NCBI RefSeq assembly: GCF_019218635.1
Contig: NZ_JAHUZB010000001.1
Location: 310,001 to 374,000, forward strand
Length of the DNA: 64,000 nt
Reading direction: 5' to 3'
Source of the DNA: Enterococcus alishanensis
GTDB lineage: Bacteria > Bacillota > Bacilli > Lactobacillales > Enterococcaceae
The notes under the pieces were generated by a model. That model ran no database searches, had not been told where the DNA came from, and saw only the letters and a program-made list of their open reading frames with translations. Made by a program: the position numbers and the translations under genes. Numbering within the stretch: the first letter of the stretch is position 1; every line of letters begins with the position of its first letter. Of this stretch, positions 32,245 through 42,084 are shown piece by piece.

Positions 32245-33591
32245 ATGAATTTCAGTGTTATAAGCGAAAAAATGGACCGCTATATTTCACCTTTTGCAAA
32301 TAAATTAAGTCAGCAAAGACATTTGAAAGCAACCCGTGATGCGTTTATGTCTATGTTGCCACTAATCTTATTTGGTTCAATTCCTCTGATTTTAGGGGCA
32401 GCACCCGTCACTGAAGATACAACCAACAGATTTATTTTAGCTTGGGCGAGCTTTGCTGAAAAAAATAGTTTGATATTAAACTGGGTAAGTAGTATTACTT
32501 TGAGTGCGATGTCACTGTATATTTGTATCGGGATTACTTATTATTTGTGCCGTCATTATAAAGAAGATATTTTACGGCCCATGATGTTTTCAATCGCTGG
32601 ATTTCTTATGTTGGTATTGGACCCGCAAAGTTTAGGCTGGGATGGAAAAATTGTAGAAATTAGTTTTTTAGATGGTCGTGGCATATTACTTTCGATATTT
32701 GTAGCGATTTTAACGGTTGAAGGTTACCATTGGATGCGTGAGAAAAATATTGGTCGCATTAAAATGCCTGAGAGTGTTCCTGCTTCTTTATCAGAAACAT
32801 TTGCCGCATTAGTGCCAGGGATTGTTTTACTGACAGTCTTTACGATTATTTTTATTATTTTCCATAGTTTAGATACAACTGCTGTGAAATTTTTATACGA
32901 TGTAATGGCACCAAGCTTTAGAGCTGCCGATAGTTTGCCTTTTACTATTTTAATTATCTTTTTGGTACATTTATTCTGGTTTTTTGGTATTCACGATGCT
33001 GCTTTGGCAGGAATTTTAGGCCCAATTCGTGATGGTAATTTGTCAATAAACGCTGCTGAACAAATGGCAGGACAAGATTTATCACACATCTTCACTACAC
33101 CGTTTTGGACTTATTTCGTGATTATTGGTGGTTCGGGTTCTGTTTTGGCTTTATCATTCTTAATGATGCGTTCCAAATCAAAGCAGCTGAGTACAGTCGG
33201 GAAAGTGGGCTTCTTGCCTTCAATCTTCGGAATTTCAGAACCAATTATTTTTGGTACACCACTTATGTTAAATCCGATTTTCTTCTTTCCATTTATCTTT
33301 ACCTCAGTGTTTAACGGTATAGTAACGTATTTATGCATGTCATGGGGAATTGTTGGTAAAACATTTGCAGTCTTTTCTTGGCAAATGCCAGCACCGATTG
33401 GAGCATTTCTTTCGACCATGGACTGGAAATCGGTAGTTTTAATCTTTGCTTTAATCTTTATTAACGGATTAATGTATCTGCCGTTCTTGAAAGTATACGA
33501 AAAAGATTTAATGAAACTAGAAAGAGAAGCAGAACAGGAAGAATCATCAAAGGATGCTCAGATAATAGAAAATTCTGCTATTGAAAACTAA
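32245..33591 (+). CDS. PTS cellobiose-class EIIC permease
   Basis: The 448-residue membrane permease of the Lac/Cel family begins with the usual cytoplasmic helix (SEKMDRYISPFANKLSQQRHLKATRDAFMSMLPLILFGS), has about ten membrane spans, and holds the conserved signature FGISEPIIFGTPLMLNPIFFFPFI with the sugar-binding Glu. The C-terminal tail from about residue 430 is acidic and poorly conserved. It completes the PTS. Neighbours point to a beta-glucoside such as cellobiose. Confidence 0.93.
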   Translation: MNFSVISEKMDRYISPFANKLSQQRHLKATRDAFMSMLPLILFGSIPLILGAAPVTEDTTNRFILAWASFAEKNSLILNWVSSITLSAMSLYICIGITYYLCRHYKEDILRPMMFSIAGFLMLVLDPQSLGWDGKIVEISFLDGRGILLSIFVAILTVEGYHWMREKNIGRIKMPESVPASLSETFAALVPGIVLLTVFTIIFIIFHSLDTTAVKFLYDVMAPSFRAADSLPFTILIIFLVHLFWFFGIHDAALAGILGPIRDGNLSINAAEQMAGQDLSHIFTTPFWTYFVIIGGSGSVLALSFLMMRSKSKQLSTVGKVGFLPSIFGISEPIIFGTPLMLNPIFFFPFIFTSVFNGIVTYLCMSWGIVGKTFAVFSWQMPAPIGAFLSTMDWKSVVLIFALIFINGLMYLPFLKVYEKDLMKLEREAEQEESSKDAQIIENSAIEN

Positions 33592-33601
33592 GAAAATAGG
33601 T

Positions 33602-33631
33602 GAATAAGGTTAGTTTACTCTAACCTTATTC
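33602..33631 (+). terminator. Hairpin after the beta-glucoside PTS genes
   Basis: GAATAAGGTTAG and CTAACCTTATTC form a perfect 12-bp stem; the tail GTGGTTTTG is a poor T tract. Confidence 0.6.
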
Positions 33632-33720
33632 GTGGTTTTGAAAGTTAACAAATAAATTTTCATTGTCTTGGACTGAAATGCTATAATTTGGAATAGACCA
33701 AAGATTCAGGAGGCAATTAT

Positions 33721-35568
33721 GTGATAACAAAAAGACAAAATGAGTTGATCAAGGCTCTCAAAAATAGTCCAGTTTTAGTGACTGCAAGTAGTCTCTCTAG
33801 AAGCTTAGGGGTATCGTCTAAAACAATTAGAAACGATATTACAAAAATAAATACAGCCTTTCAATCACCAGTCATCGAATCTAAAGCGGGAGCGGGCTAT
33901 TTTATTTGTGATCCACAAAATTTTTTAAAGGACGTAGATAGTACCCTCGAAACAGAAAATCTGCGTTTTGAACTATTAAATCGTATTTTAGAAAGAGAAG
34001 CTATTAATTTTTATGATTTGGCAGATGCATTTTTTATTAGTGAGTCGACGCTTAGTAGAATTATCCAAGAATTAAACCAAGTAATTGCGGAAAAAGATGA
34101 GTCGTTATGTATCGTTCGTCGACAGAATCAATTGCTAGTAGAAGGTGAAGAGGAACAAAAACGCGCCATTTTTAATCTATTTTTGAATCAAGAAATTAAA
34201 ACTCATAAATTAAGTTTAGATAAATACAGTGACTATTTTGAACACTGCGATTTAACTGTTCTTTCTAATTTGGTGATTGATCATCACAATGAAATAGATT
34301 TTTATATGAATGATTTTTCGATGATTTCTTTCATCATTCATGTGGCGGTGTTAATTGAACGTGTAAGTCAAGGTAGTTATATTGAAACTTTACAGGTAAA
34401 AAAAATTGATAAAAAAAGCCAGCAACTGGCTCAGCAGTTTATTGTAAAGCTAGAAAACAGTTTAGGAATTATTATTCCAAAAAAAGAACTGTATTATGTA
34501 GCCAGACTTTATTCAGGTAAGTTTGTTATGATGGATGAACTGGCAGAAGAGGGGTTTCTTTCTTTAACAGATCGCATCATTCAAATAATTGATGAAAATT
34601 TTATGATTGATTTTTCTGCAGATGAGCGGATGAAAGATTACTTATCAACGCATCTGTCAGCCTTATATCGACGAGCGGTTAAAAAGCAATATCTAAGTAA
34701 CCCTCTGACGGAAGAATTAAAGAACAAGTATCCATTTATTTATAATGTCAGTGTACTGGCAGCTGACGCCATTCAAAAGGAATTAAATATCACCTTTCCA
34801 GATGATGAAATTGCTTATATTGCTTTGCATTTTTTATCAGCCTCGGAAACCATGAGTCATGGCAAACTAAAGAGAATTTTACTAGTATCTCCTTATGGAG
34901 TCGCTAGCAGAAGACTAGTTCATAATAAGCTACGGAAGTTGAATTTTACAATTGATTTGATAGAAGCGACAACTGTTTTTGATGTTCAAAATTATTTAGA
35001 TAACGAGCTCGACTTGATAATTACAACAGAAAATGTAACAGTATCTTCTAACATTCCTGTCTATTTTTACTCAGCAATTTTTGATGATTCAGATGTTTCA
35101 AGGGTAGAATCTATTTTAAAAGAACAAGATGAATCCAAAGAAATTATTCATCATTTTTTTAAAGAAGAACTATTCTTTGTTAATCAAAATTTTAAAAATC
35201 GAGAAGAAGTGATTACTTTTTTATGTCAACAATTAACCGATCAGGGTTATTGTGAACCTAATTACGTGGAAAAAGTGTTGGATCGAGAGCAACTTTCTTG
35301 TACTTCTTATGAAAATTATTATGCGATTCCCCATGCGATTCAGAGAACGGCGTTACAAAATGCTGTTGCTGTCTGTTGTTTAGAAAAACCTATCAAATGG
35401 GGTGGTAATCGGGTGCGCCTGGTTTTGCTTCTGGCAATGAAAAAAGAACGTGATCATGCCTTTGAAGAACTTTTTGGTTTTTTGGTCAAGATTTTAGATG
35501 AAGGAAGTTTTGTAAAAAAACTATCCAAACAAACTAATTTTTATGATTTTATAGAACTATGTAAATAA
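33721..35568 (+). CDS. PRD-containing transcription regulator with EIIB- and EIIA-like domains
   Basis: The 615-residue protein starts at GTG 33721, with AGGAGG seven bases upstream; the ATG two bases earlier is out of frame. Parts in order: two winged helices (about 1-130), PRD1 and PRD2 (about 170-390), a IIB-like domain (about 390-470), and a IIA-fructose/mannitol-like domain (about 470-615) with His538 in AIPHAIQ. This is the LicR/MtlR activator layout. In the IIB-like domain the usual phospho-Cys is replaced (LLVSPYGVASR), so that control point seems lost. It probably activates the adjacent operon. Confidence 0.9.
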   Translation: MITKRQNELIKALKNSPVLVTASSLSRSLGVSSKTIRNDITKINTAFQSPVIESKAGAGYFICDPQNFLKDVDSTLETENLRFELLNRILEREAINFYDLADAFFISESTLSRIIQELNQVIAEKDESLCIVRRQNQLLVEGEEEQKRAIFNLFLNQEIKTHKLSLDKYSDYFEHCDLTVLSNLVIDHHNEIDFYMNDFSMISFIIHVAVLIERVSQGSYIETLQVKKIDKKSQQLAQQFIVKLENSLGIIIPKKELYYVARLYSGKFVMMDELAEEGFLSLTDRIIQIIDENFMIDFSADERMKDYLSTHLSALYRRAVKKQYLSNPLTEELKNKYPFIYNVSVLAADAIQKELNITFPDDEIAYIALHFLSASETMSHGKLKRILLVSPYGVASRRLVHNKLRKLNFTIDLIEATTVFDVQNYLDNELDLIITTENVTVSSNIPVYFYSAIFDDSDVSRVESILKEQDESKEIIHHFFKEELFFVNQNFKNREEVITFLCQQLTDQGYCEPNYVEKVLDREQLSCTSYENYYAIPHAIQRTALQNAVAVCCLEKPIKWGGNRVRLVLLLAMKKERDHAFEELFGFLVKILDEGSFVKKLSKQTNFYDFIELCK

Positions 35569-35573
35569 AATAA

Positions 35574-35636
35574 AAAAAGACACGTATTTTTATTGTTTCC
35601 CGTAAACCAAACAATAAAAAACGTGTCTTTTTTTTT
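35574..35636 (+). terminator. Very long hairpin immediately ahead of the MATE gene
   Basis: A stem of roughly 24 base pairs, with outer arms AAAAAGACACGT and ACGTGTCTTTTT and inner arms TTTTTATTGTTT and AAACAATAAAAA, has a 5-base loop and ends in nine T. GGAGG of the next gene starts right at its edge. It ends the regulator transcript and leaves no room for a separate downstream promoter. Confidence 0.9.
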
Positions 35637-35647
35637 GGAGGAAACAA

Positions 35648-36973
35648 ATGGAAAAAACGAACAAATTTGAAACAAATCATTTACTATCATTAATTATTAA
35701 AATGTCAATACCCTCTATTTTTTCGATGCTTATTCAGTCTATGTATAACATAGTGGATTCAATATTTGTCGCAAAAATTGGTACGGAGGCGCTAACAGCA
35801 GTCTCAATTGCTTTTCCTATCCAAAATTTGATTTTAGCTTTAACGGTGGGATTTGGAACAGGTCTTAATGCCTTTTTATCACGAAAACTAGGTAGTAAAG
35901 ATAATGAAGAGGCCAATCAAGCAGCTACCCAGGGGATTTTTACTTCACTTTTACACTATTTATTGGTGGTGGTATTAGGTTTAGTATTTGCCAAACCTTT
36001 TATGGCCTTATTTTCTGATGATGCTTTAACGCTATCTTTAGGATATGAATATATCAGTGTCATTTTCTTATTCAGTTTTGGCGTATTTATTCATATTACA
36101 ATTGAAAAGGTTTATCAAGCATCTGGTAATATGATAGCTCCGATGATTTTCCAACTAGTTGGATCGCTGGTCAATATAATTTTAGATCCGATTTTAATAT
36201 TTGGTTGGTTCGGTTTACCATCTATGGGAATTCGAGGGGCAGCCATTGCTACAGTAATTGGCCAGTTGTCTTCAATGTGTTTAGCCATTTTATTTTTTAA
36301 AAAAGGACATATGCCAATTAATTTTGTGTTTAAAAATTTTAAATGGAGCAAGTCCTTAACTCGAGAACTTTATTACAATAGTATTCCCTCATTCTTATTA
36401 CTTTCAATCGGATCAATTATGGTTAGTGGAATCAATTTAATTTTAGCAACAATTTCTCAGGTAGGTGTACTCATTTTTGGTATTTACTACAAAGTTCAAT
36501 CTTTTGTTTTCATGCCAATTAATGGTATCGTTCAAGGAACTTTACCAATCATGAGTTATAACTACGGAGCAAAAAATACGAGTCGCCTGCAGGAGAGTCT
36601 AAAATTATCAGTAATTCTTGCTGAAATTTTTAGTGTCATTGGAACAATTATTTTTCTGCTTTTCTCAAAGGAAATTATTTCTTTGTTTAGTACAGATCAA
36701 ACTGTTTTGACAATAGGTGAACAGGCTTTGAAAATTATTGCTTTGAATTTTTGTTTTGCCAGTATCGGCTACGTCTTTACTTCATATTTTCAAGCTACAG
36801 GCAAACAATTTTCTTCAGTCTGCTTAATTTTAATCCGACAACTTATTTTATTATTACCAATGGCATTTATACTGAGTCATTTTTTTGGAATAGCAGGAAT
36901 TTGGTGGGCTTTTGTATTAACAGAAGCTGTCTGTGTTGGACTTTCTTTTTGGCTATATCGAAGAAAGAGGTAA
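35648..36973 (+). CDS. MATE family multidrug/cation efflux protein
   Basis: The 441-residue membrane protein has twelve predicted spans and two-fold symmetry, typical of MATE exporters (NorM/DinF group). Early motifs IIKMSIPSIFSMLIQSMYNIVDSIFVAKIGTEALTAVSIAFP and VGFGTGLNAFLSRKLGSKD are standard. It exports cationic drugs or other small molecules in exchange for Na+ or H+. GGAGGAAACAA precedes the ATG. The gene follows a strong terminator, so its expression may depend on read-through or on a promoter inside the hairpin. Confidence 0.92.
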   Translation: MEKTNKFETNHLLSLIIKMSIPSIFSMLIQSMYNIVDSIFVAKIGTEALTAVSIAFPIQNLILALTVGFGTGLNAFLSRKLGSKDNEEANQAATQGIFTSLLHYLLVVVLGLVFAKPFMALFSDDALTLSLGYEYISVIFLFSFGVFIHITIEKVYQASGNMIAPMIFQLVGSLVNIILDPILIFGWFGLPSMGIRGAAIATVIGQLSSMCLAILFFKKGHMPINFVFKNFKWSKSLTRELYYNSIPSFLLLSIGSIMVSGINLILATISQVGVLIFGIYYKVQSFVFMPINGIVQGTLPIMSYNYGAKNTSRLQESLKLSVILAEIFSVIGTIIFLLFSKEIISLFSTDQTVLTIGEQALKIIALNFCFASIGYVFTSYFQATGKQFSSVCLILIRQLILLLPMAFILSHFFGIAGIWWAFVLTEAVCVGLSFWLYRRKR

Positions 36974-37151
36974 TGGAAGTTAGAAGGATGTTTTATATAT
37001 AGATTTTTGAATTGATAAGTAAAAGAAAGCCTACTCAAATTTAAGGTGAAAATTTTTATATGCAAAAAGGTACAGCAAATGCTATAGATGGAAAGCGAAT
37101 CAACTGTGTTTGAAGGTAAAAAGGGGTTAATAGTGATTCTATAAAGAGAAA

Positions 37152-37192
37152 ACGATGCATTCAGTATTATTAAATAAATGCGTCTTTTTTTA
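37152..37192 (+). terminator. Hairpin downstream of the MATE gene
   Basis: GATGCATT pairs with AAATGCGTC, with one wobble, followed by a run of T. The 180 bases before it, after the MATE stop, hold no gene. Confidence 0.6.
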
Positions 37193-37251
37193 GTTTCGAC
37201 ATTAAGAAATATCAAGCAAAATGTTACTTTATCTAATATTCTATTTTTTCG

Positions 37252-37318
37252 CAAAAAAAATACCACCGCGCACATCCTTTTCGAAATCTCCTAAGAGACC
37301 AAGGTTGTACCGGTGGCG
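37252..37318 (-). terminator. Terminator of tRNA-Lys
   Basis: On the minus strand CCACCG (inside ACGCCACCGG) pairs with CGGTGG, around a smaller hairpin (TCTCTTAGGAGA), and ends in eight T. Confidence 0.7.
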
Positions 37319-37333
37319 TGGGTTTGGCACCCA

Positions 37334-37406
<73 letters not shown>

Positions 37407-37422
37407 GTGTTAGCACGTTCAT

Positions 37423-37451
37423 ATGTTAGCACTAGGAATCTAAAAATGCAA
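37423..37451 (-). promoter_or_regulatory. tRNA-Lys promoter
   Basis: On the minus strand TTGCAT (37446-37451), a 17-bp spacer ending TGC, and TAACAT (37423-37428), an extended -10. Confidence 0.7.
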
Positions 37452-37548
37452 GAGTAAACTGAATGCCCTAGTAACTGTGAGTTTTTTCAACTAAATTGTT
37501 TCATCGAGTGATTTTTGATAGTATGAAACTTGAGAGGAGCTATCGAAA

Positions 37549-38106
37549 TTGCAGAAAATAAATTTAGAAAACTGGGGAAATCAGATTCAAGAGATTCATT
37601 TACCAAGATGGCAAGAATTACCAGAATTTGAATTGTATATGGATCAAGTGATTAATCTGGTGGATCGTTATCTATCTTCTATGATGACCTCTGAAAAAGC
37701 CCATTTACTATCGAGTGCCATGGTGAATAATTATGTCAAACATAAATTAATTCCTGCGCCAGTGAAAAAGCGATACAGTCGTGAACATTTAGCATATTTG
37801 ATGATGATTACAATTTTGAAGCAAGTTTTATCAATTCCAGACATTAAAGCATTAATTGATATGCAGCTGGAAGTAGCGCAAGCCGATGAAGTTTATAATC
37901 ATTTTTGTGAGGCACAAGAGTCTGCTTTGAAAGAAGTTACTCAGGTCATCAATCGAGATAAAATCACAAATGAAAATTATAAATTTGATTTTCGTCAAAT
38001 TGCATTATATAGTAGTACTCAATCTTTTGCCCAAAAAATGTTGGCTGAGAAGATTATTTTCGATAACAAAGGTGAAGATTCTGTGAATTCTGACGGCAAA
38101 GCTTAA
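37549..38106 (+). CDS. DUF1836 family protein
   Basis: The 185-residue cytoplasmic protein matches what I know of DUF1836: MDQVINLVDRYLSS, then LLSSAMVNNYVKHKLIPAPVKKRYSREHLAYLMMITILKQVLSIPDIKAL. The middle resembles a MerR-like winged helix, so a DNA-binding role is plausible but unproven. It starts at TTG 37549 with GAGGAG about nine bases upstream; no ATG fits. It lies just ahead of walRK on the same strand, with a promoter between them. Confidence 0.8.
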   Translation: MQKINLENWGNQIQEIHLPRWQELPEFELYMDQVINLVDRYLSSMMTSEKAHLLSSAMVNNYVKHKLIPAPVKKRYSREHLAYLMMITILKQVLSIPDIKALIDMQLEVAQADEVYNHFCEAQESALKEVTQVINRDKITNENYKFDFRQIALYSSTQSFAQKMLAEKIIFDNKGEDSVNSDGKA

Positions 38107-38155
38107 ATAAAGTAATAAATAATCCGTTTAAGCCAAAGCTAGATTTTATGAAAAG

Positions 38156-38184
38156 ATGAAACCGTTATGAAAATAATGTATAAT
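38156..38184 (+). promoter_or_regulatory. walRK operon promoter
   Basis: TATAAT at 38179-38184 with ATGAAA 17 bp upstream (38156-38161). The -35 is weak. Confidence 0.5.
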
Positions 38185-38230
38185 GGTAGGCATGAAGACG
38201 ATTTTGAAAACAAATAATGAGGTGACAATT

Positions 38231-38932
38231 TTGAAAAAAATACTAGTCGTTGATGATGAAAAGCCGATTTCTGATATCGTCAAGTTTAATTTAACAAAAG
38301 AAGGCTATGAAGTATATACAGCCTATGATGGTGAAGAAGCAATAGAAAAAGTCGAAGAAGTTGTACCCGATTTAATTTTATTAGATTTAATGTTACCTAA
38401 AAAAGATGGCTTAGAAGTAGCACGAGAAGTCCGCAAAACCCACGATATGCCAATTATTATGGTGACCGCTAAAGATTCTGAAATTGATAAAGTTTTAGGA
38501 TTGGAACTAGGGGCGGATGATTATGTGACTAAGCCTTTTTCTAATCGCGAGCTAGTTGCACGGGTAAAAGCTAATTTACGTCGTGGTGGACAAGCACCTA
38601 AAGAAGATGAAAGTACGACCCAAAGCGATTTAACAATCGGGGATTTAACGATTCATCCAGATGCTTATGTGGTTACGAAACATGGCGAAACGATTGAACT
38701 AACCCATCGTGAATTTGAATTATTGCATTATTTAGCAAAACACATCGGACAAGTGATGACTCGGGAACATTTATTGCAAACCGTTTGGGGTTATGATTAC
38801 TTTGGTGATGTCCGGACTGTCGATGTAACAGTTCGTCGTTTACGAGAAAAAATTGAAGATAGTCCCAGCCATCCGACTTATTTAGTTACCCGTCGTGGCG
38901 TCGGCTATTATTTACGTAATACTGAGGATTAA
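38231..38932 (+). CDS. walR: Response regulator WalR
   Basis: The product is 233 residues from TTG 38231, preceded by GAGGTGA; the protein then begins [15 protein letters not shown] as in other WalR proteins. The frame is open back to 38183, which overlaps the promoter. The receiver domain has acidic Asp8/9, phospho-acceptor Asp52 and Lys in VTKPF. The OmpR-type winged helix (about 130-230) ends with RRGVGYYL. With WalK it controls cell-wall hydrolase genes and is essential in many Firmicutes. Confidence 0.96.
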   Translation: MKKILVVDDEKPISDIVKFNLTKEGYEVYTAYDGEEAIEKVEEVVPDLILLDLMLPKKDGLEVAREVRKTHDMPIIMVTAKDSEIDKVLGLELGADDYVTKPFSNRELVARVKANLRRGGQAPKEDESTTQSDLTIGDLTIHPDAYVVTKHGETIELTHREFELLHYLAKHIGQVMTREHLLQTVWGYDYFGDVRTVDVTVRRLREKIEDSPSHPTYLVTRRGVGYYLRNTED

Positions 38933-38935
38933 TGA

Positions 38936-40768
38936 ATGAAAAATAAAGTTCGTTTTTACCGGTCAGTCAATTTTAAAATTGCTTTTTCGTTTATTTTAAT
39001 TTTACTGATTTCGATTGAAATTATCGGCGCGTATTTTATTCGTGGGTTGGAAAAATCAACCATCAATACTTTTACACGAGATATGAATTCGCGGGTAGCT
39101 AATTTAGCGACGACTTTAGGAACCACCATGTCTGAAAACAATGAGAGCGAGGCAGAAACAGTCCAGCGTCTTCTGGAGAACAATAGTCCTTCAGATATTA
39201 AACAAATGTGGGTTGTGGATGACAAAGGAATTGTGTTGGCTACAGGGGATGTCACGGATCGTGATTCCATTGTAGGTAAGAAGAATGAATATAGTGATGT
39301 GGATGATTTTACCGTCAAACAATACATTGCTTTAGATGATAATGGACAGAGAGTCTATATCAATGTCCAACCGATTCAGTCCCCGAGCGGTGATTCTGCC
39401 GTTATCGGGGCTCTTTATGTTCAGAGTGACATTGAGCAAAAATATGGAGACATCGCTAATACTGCGTTGATTTTCTTTACTGCTTCAATGATTGCTGGTG
39501 TGATTTCGATGGTTATTGCTTTATTAGTTGCTCGCTCAATTACCAAACCAATAGAAGAAATGCGTAAGCAAGCAATGAAAATTGCTCAAGGGGATTATTC
39601 TGACAAAGTTGAAATTAGAGGTCATGATGAATTAAGTCAATTGGCGGAAACCTTTAATAAATTGTCAGATCGAATTGAGGATGCCCAAGATACGATGGAA
39701 GCAGAACGAAATCGTTTAGATTCTGTGCTTACCCACATGACTGATGGCGTTATTGCCACAGATCGCCGTGGGAAAGTAATTACCATTAACGAAACTGCTC
39801 TGTCTTTATTAGATGTGACTAGTGAAGAAGCGATTGGTCAATCCATCTTACCGTTATTGGATTTAGAAGAAAGATACACCTTGCGTAAGTTATTAGAAAC
39901 GCAAGAAGAAATCCTGATTGATCGTGATAATGAATCAGGCGGTGAAGTTGAAACGCAAATTTTGCGAGCGGACTTTGCGATGATTCGACGAGATTCTGGC
40001 TTTATCAGTGGACTGGTTGTCGTGGTTCACGATGTTACTGAACAAGAAAAAACAGCAGAAGAACGACGTCAGTTTGTTTCGAATGTTTCCCATGAATTAA
40101 GAACACCATTGACTTCAGTTCGCAGTTATATTGAAGCTTTGGATGAAGGGGCTTGGCGTGATGAGGAAATTGCGCCGCAGTTTATTTCCGTGACTCTAGG
40201 TGAGACAGATCGGATGATTCGAATGATTAATGATCTGTTGAATTTATCGCGAATGGATTCTGGTGCACAAAAGTTAGAACTGGAATTTGTGAATTTTAAT
40301 GAGCTAGTTGATTATGTATTGGATCGCTTTGACATGATGGTGACGAGTCAAGAGAAAAAATATGTGATTGAACGAGATTTCACTGAACGGGAATTATGGG
40401 TGGAAGTTGATACTGACAAAATCATGCAAGTGATTGATAACATTATGAATAATGCGATTAAATATTCACCAGATGGTGGGAAAATCACAGCTCATTTAAT
40501 GGAAACTCATAATAACGTAGTATTAAGTATTACTGATGAAGGCCTGGGTATTCCGAAAAAAGACTTGGATAAAGTCTTTGAGCGTTTCTACCGAGTAGAT
40601 AAAGCACGGGCAAGACAACAAGGCGGAACAGGTTTGGGCTTAGCGATTTCCAAAGAAGTAATGAAGGCCCATAAAGGTCAAATCTGGGTGGAGAGCGTAG
40701 AAGGAAAAGGCTCAACCTTCTCCATTTCGTTACCGTATGAACCTTATGAGGGGGAATGGTGGGATTGA
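38936..40768 (+). CDS. walK: Sensor histidine kinase WalK
   Basis: The 610-residue kinase has a first membrane span (about 10-32), an extracellular Cache-like domain (about 33-175), a second span (about 178-200), HAMP (about 203-255), PAS (about 265-375), and HisKA with His386 in NVSHELRTP. The HATPase domain has NNAIKYSP (N box), DEGLGIP and GGTGLGLAI. It phosphorylates WalR. It begins 3 bp after the walR stop. The YycH and YycI proteins that follow are its membrane regulators. The C terminus is intact. Confidence 0.96.
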   Translation: MKNKVRFYRSVNFKIAFSFILILLISIEIIGAYFIRGLEKSTINTFTRDMNSRVANLATTLGTTMSENNESEAETVQRLLENNSPSDIKQMWVVDDKGIVLATGDVTDRDSIVGKKNEYSDVDDFTVKQYIALDDNGQRVYINVQPIQSPSGDSAVIGALYVQSDIEQKYGDIANTALIFFTASMIAGVISMVIALLVARSITKPIEEMRKQAMKIAQGDYSDKVEIRGHDELSQLAETFNKLSDRIEDAQDTMEAERNRLDSVLTHMTDGVIATDRRGKVITINETALSLLDVTSEEAIGQSILPLLDLEERYTLRKLLETQEEILIDRDNESGGEVETQILRADFAMIRRDSGFISGLVVVVHDVTEQEKTAEERRQFVSNVSHELRTPLTSVRSYIEALDEGAWRDEEIAPQFISVTLGETDRMIRMINDLLNLSRMDSGAQKLELEFVNFNELVDYVLDRFDMMVTSQEKKYVIERDFTERELWVEVDTDKIMQVIDNIMNNAIKYSPDGGKITAHLMETHNNVVLSITDEGLGIPKKDLDKVFERFYRVDKARARQQGGTGLGLAISKEVMKAHKGQIWVESVEGKGSTFSISLPYEPYEGEWWD

Positions 40769-42084
40769 GAATATCAGAAAAAATTTTACGAGGCATCTTG
40801 ATTGTCTTGATTCTTTTAAGTATCGTCTTCTCCTATAATATTTGGCTAGCACCAACAAATCGCACACCAAATGTAAACTCAAATACGCAAACAATTAATA
40901 ATTTAGAACAAAACTATGCTAAAGCAACTGATTCCTATTTGCCGATTCGAGGAATTTGGGATCTGGATGGACAAAAATTTCAGACAAATAGTGAAAACTT
41001 ATTAGCCACGGCTCAAGCCCGTTTAACTGAGGCAGACTATGGCGAACTATCAATCGTTGCTCAAGGTGAAGCTGAAATGCAAAACTATTACCAAGTCAAT
41101 CGAGGGATGGAATTAAACTATGAAGGTCAGTTTTCTTTAGCCGAATATTTGAAAGTTTTTGATATACCGATAAATATCGATAACTTTGATCAACCTAATC
41201 GGATTCGTTTTAATAAAATTCAGATTGATTTTGAAAATAATCATATTCGCTTTCTCAATTATGCAAGACAGACGGTTTATCAAGGAGATATCACCTTTAG
41301 CACGAATACATTGCAAGATATTTACGAAAATAATCAGAGTCGTTTTATTCCAATGACAGAAGAAAATCAGATTATTCCACGGTTATTGCAAACCGAGGGG
41401 AACATTCGGTTGAAAAGGTACAATTATATATTGACTACCCAATCTTATTCACTTTTTAGAAATGCCTTTTTCCGGGAACCAGTTGGAGCCAAGGGGCAGG
41501 AAAATGAACAAGGTGTTCAATCTTTTGTTAGTGGTCAGGAAGAATTAATCTTAAATGATGATCAGCGTACTGTTGATTTTTCAGGAGAATTACCTAAAGA
41601 TGTACAATCGGATAGTATTTATGCCCAAACCTTTGGCTATGTTAGTCGCTTGGGTACGGGCGTTGGGAATCTGCGTTACTTTGATCGTGAAGGCGGACAG
41701 ATAACTTATCGGACATTTGTCGAAGGTTATCCGATTTTTAGTGAGTCTGACAAAGGAAAAATGGTCGTAACGATTGGAGATGCCCAGAATGATGAAGCAA
41801 AATCAGTCGCGATTCAAATGAGTATGGATACTGTTCAGGTGCCTATTCCATCAGATGAGGAAATTGAGTTATCCAGTTCATTGGAAATGGAAAATCAATT
41901 GGTGTACGCGGGTCTGGATATCGACAAGGTCGAAAGTTACATCATTGGTTATACTTGGAGTGATGTAGATGGTGCGAATCGACTGGTATCATTAACACCT
42001 GAGTGGTATGTAAAATATGATGGTAATTGGTTTGCAGCAAGTCAACTGATGGCTTCGGTTACGGAGGTGTCTAATGGATTTTAG
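40756..42084 (+). CDS. yycH: WalK regulator YycH
   Basis: The 442-residue protein has a short cytoplasmic start, one membrane span (about 9-29: ILRGILIVLILLSIVFSYNIWLA) and a long extracellular region, the YycH pattern. With YycI it holds WalK in check through their membrane helices. The GAGGGGGA ribosome site ends right at ATG 40756, so the TTG at 40765 may be the true start. The gene overlaps the end of walK. Identification rests on topology and on gene order walR-walK-yycH-yycI-yycJ. Confidence 0.9.
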   Translation: MVGLRISEKILRGILIVLILLSIVFSYNIWLAPTNRTPNVNSNTQTINNLEQNYAKATDSYLPIRGIWDLDGQKFQTNSENLLATAQARLTEADYGELSIVAQGEAEMQNYYQVNRGMELNYEGQFSLAEYLKVFDIPINIDNFDQPNRIRFNKIQIDFENNHIRFLNYARQTVYQGDITFSTNTLQDIYENNQSRFIPMTEENQIIPRLLQTEGNIRLKRYNYILTTQSYSLFRNAFFREPVGAKGQENEQGVQSFVSGQEELILNDDQRTVDFSGELPKDVQSDSIYAQTFGYVSRLGTGVGNLRYFDREGGQITYRTFVEGYPIFSESDKGKMVVTIGDAQNDEAKSVAIQMSMDTVQVPIPSDEEIELSSSLEMENQLVYAGLDIDKVESYIIGYTWSDVDGANRLVSLTPEWYVKYDGNWFAASQLMASVTEVSNGF

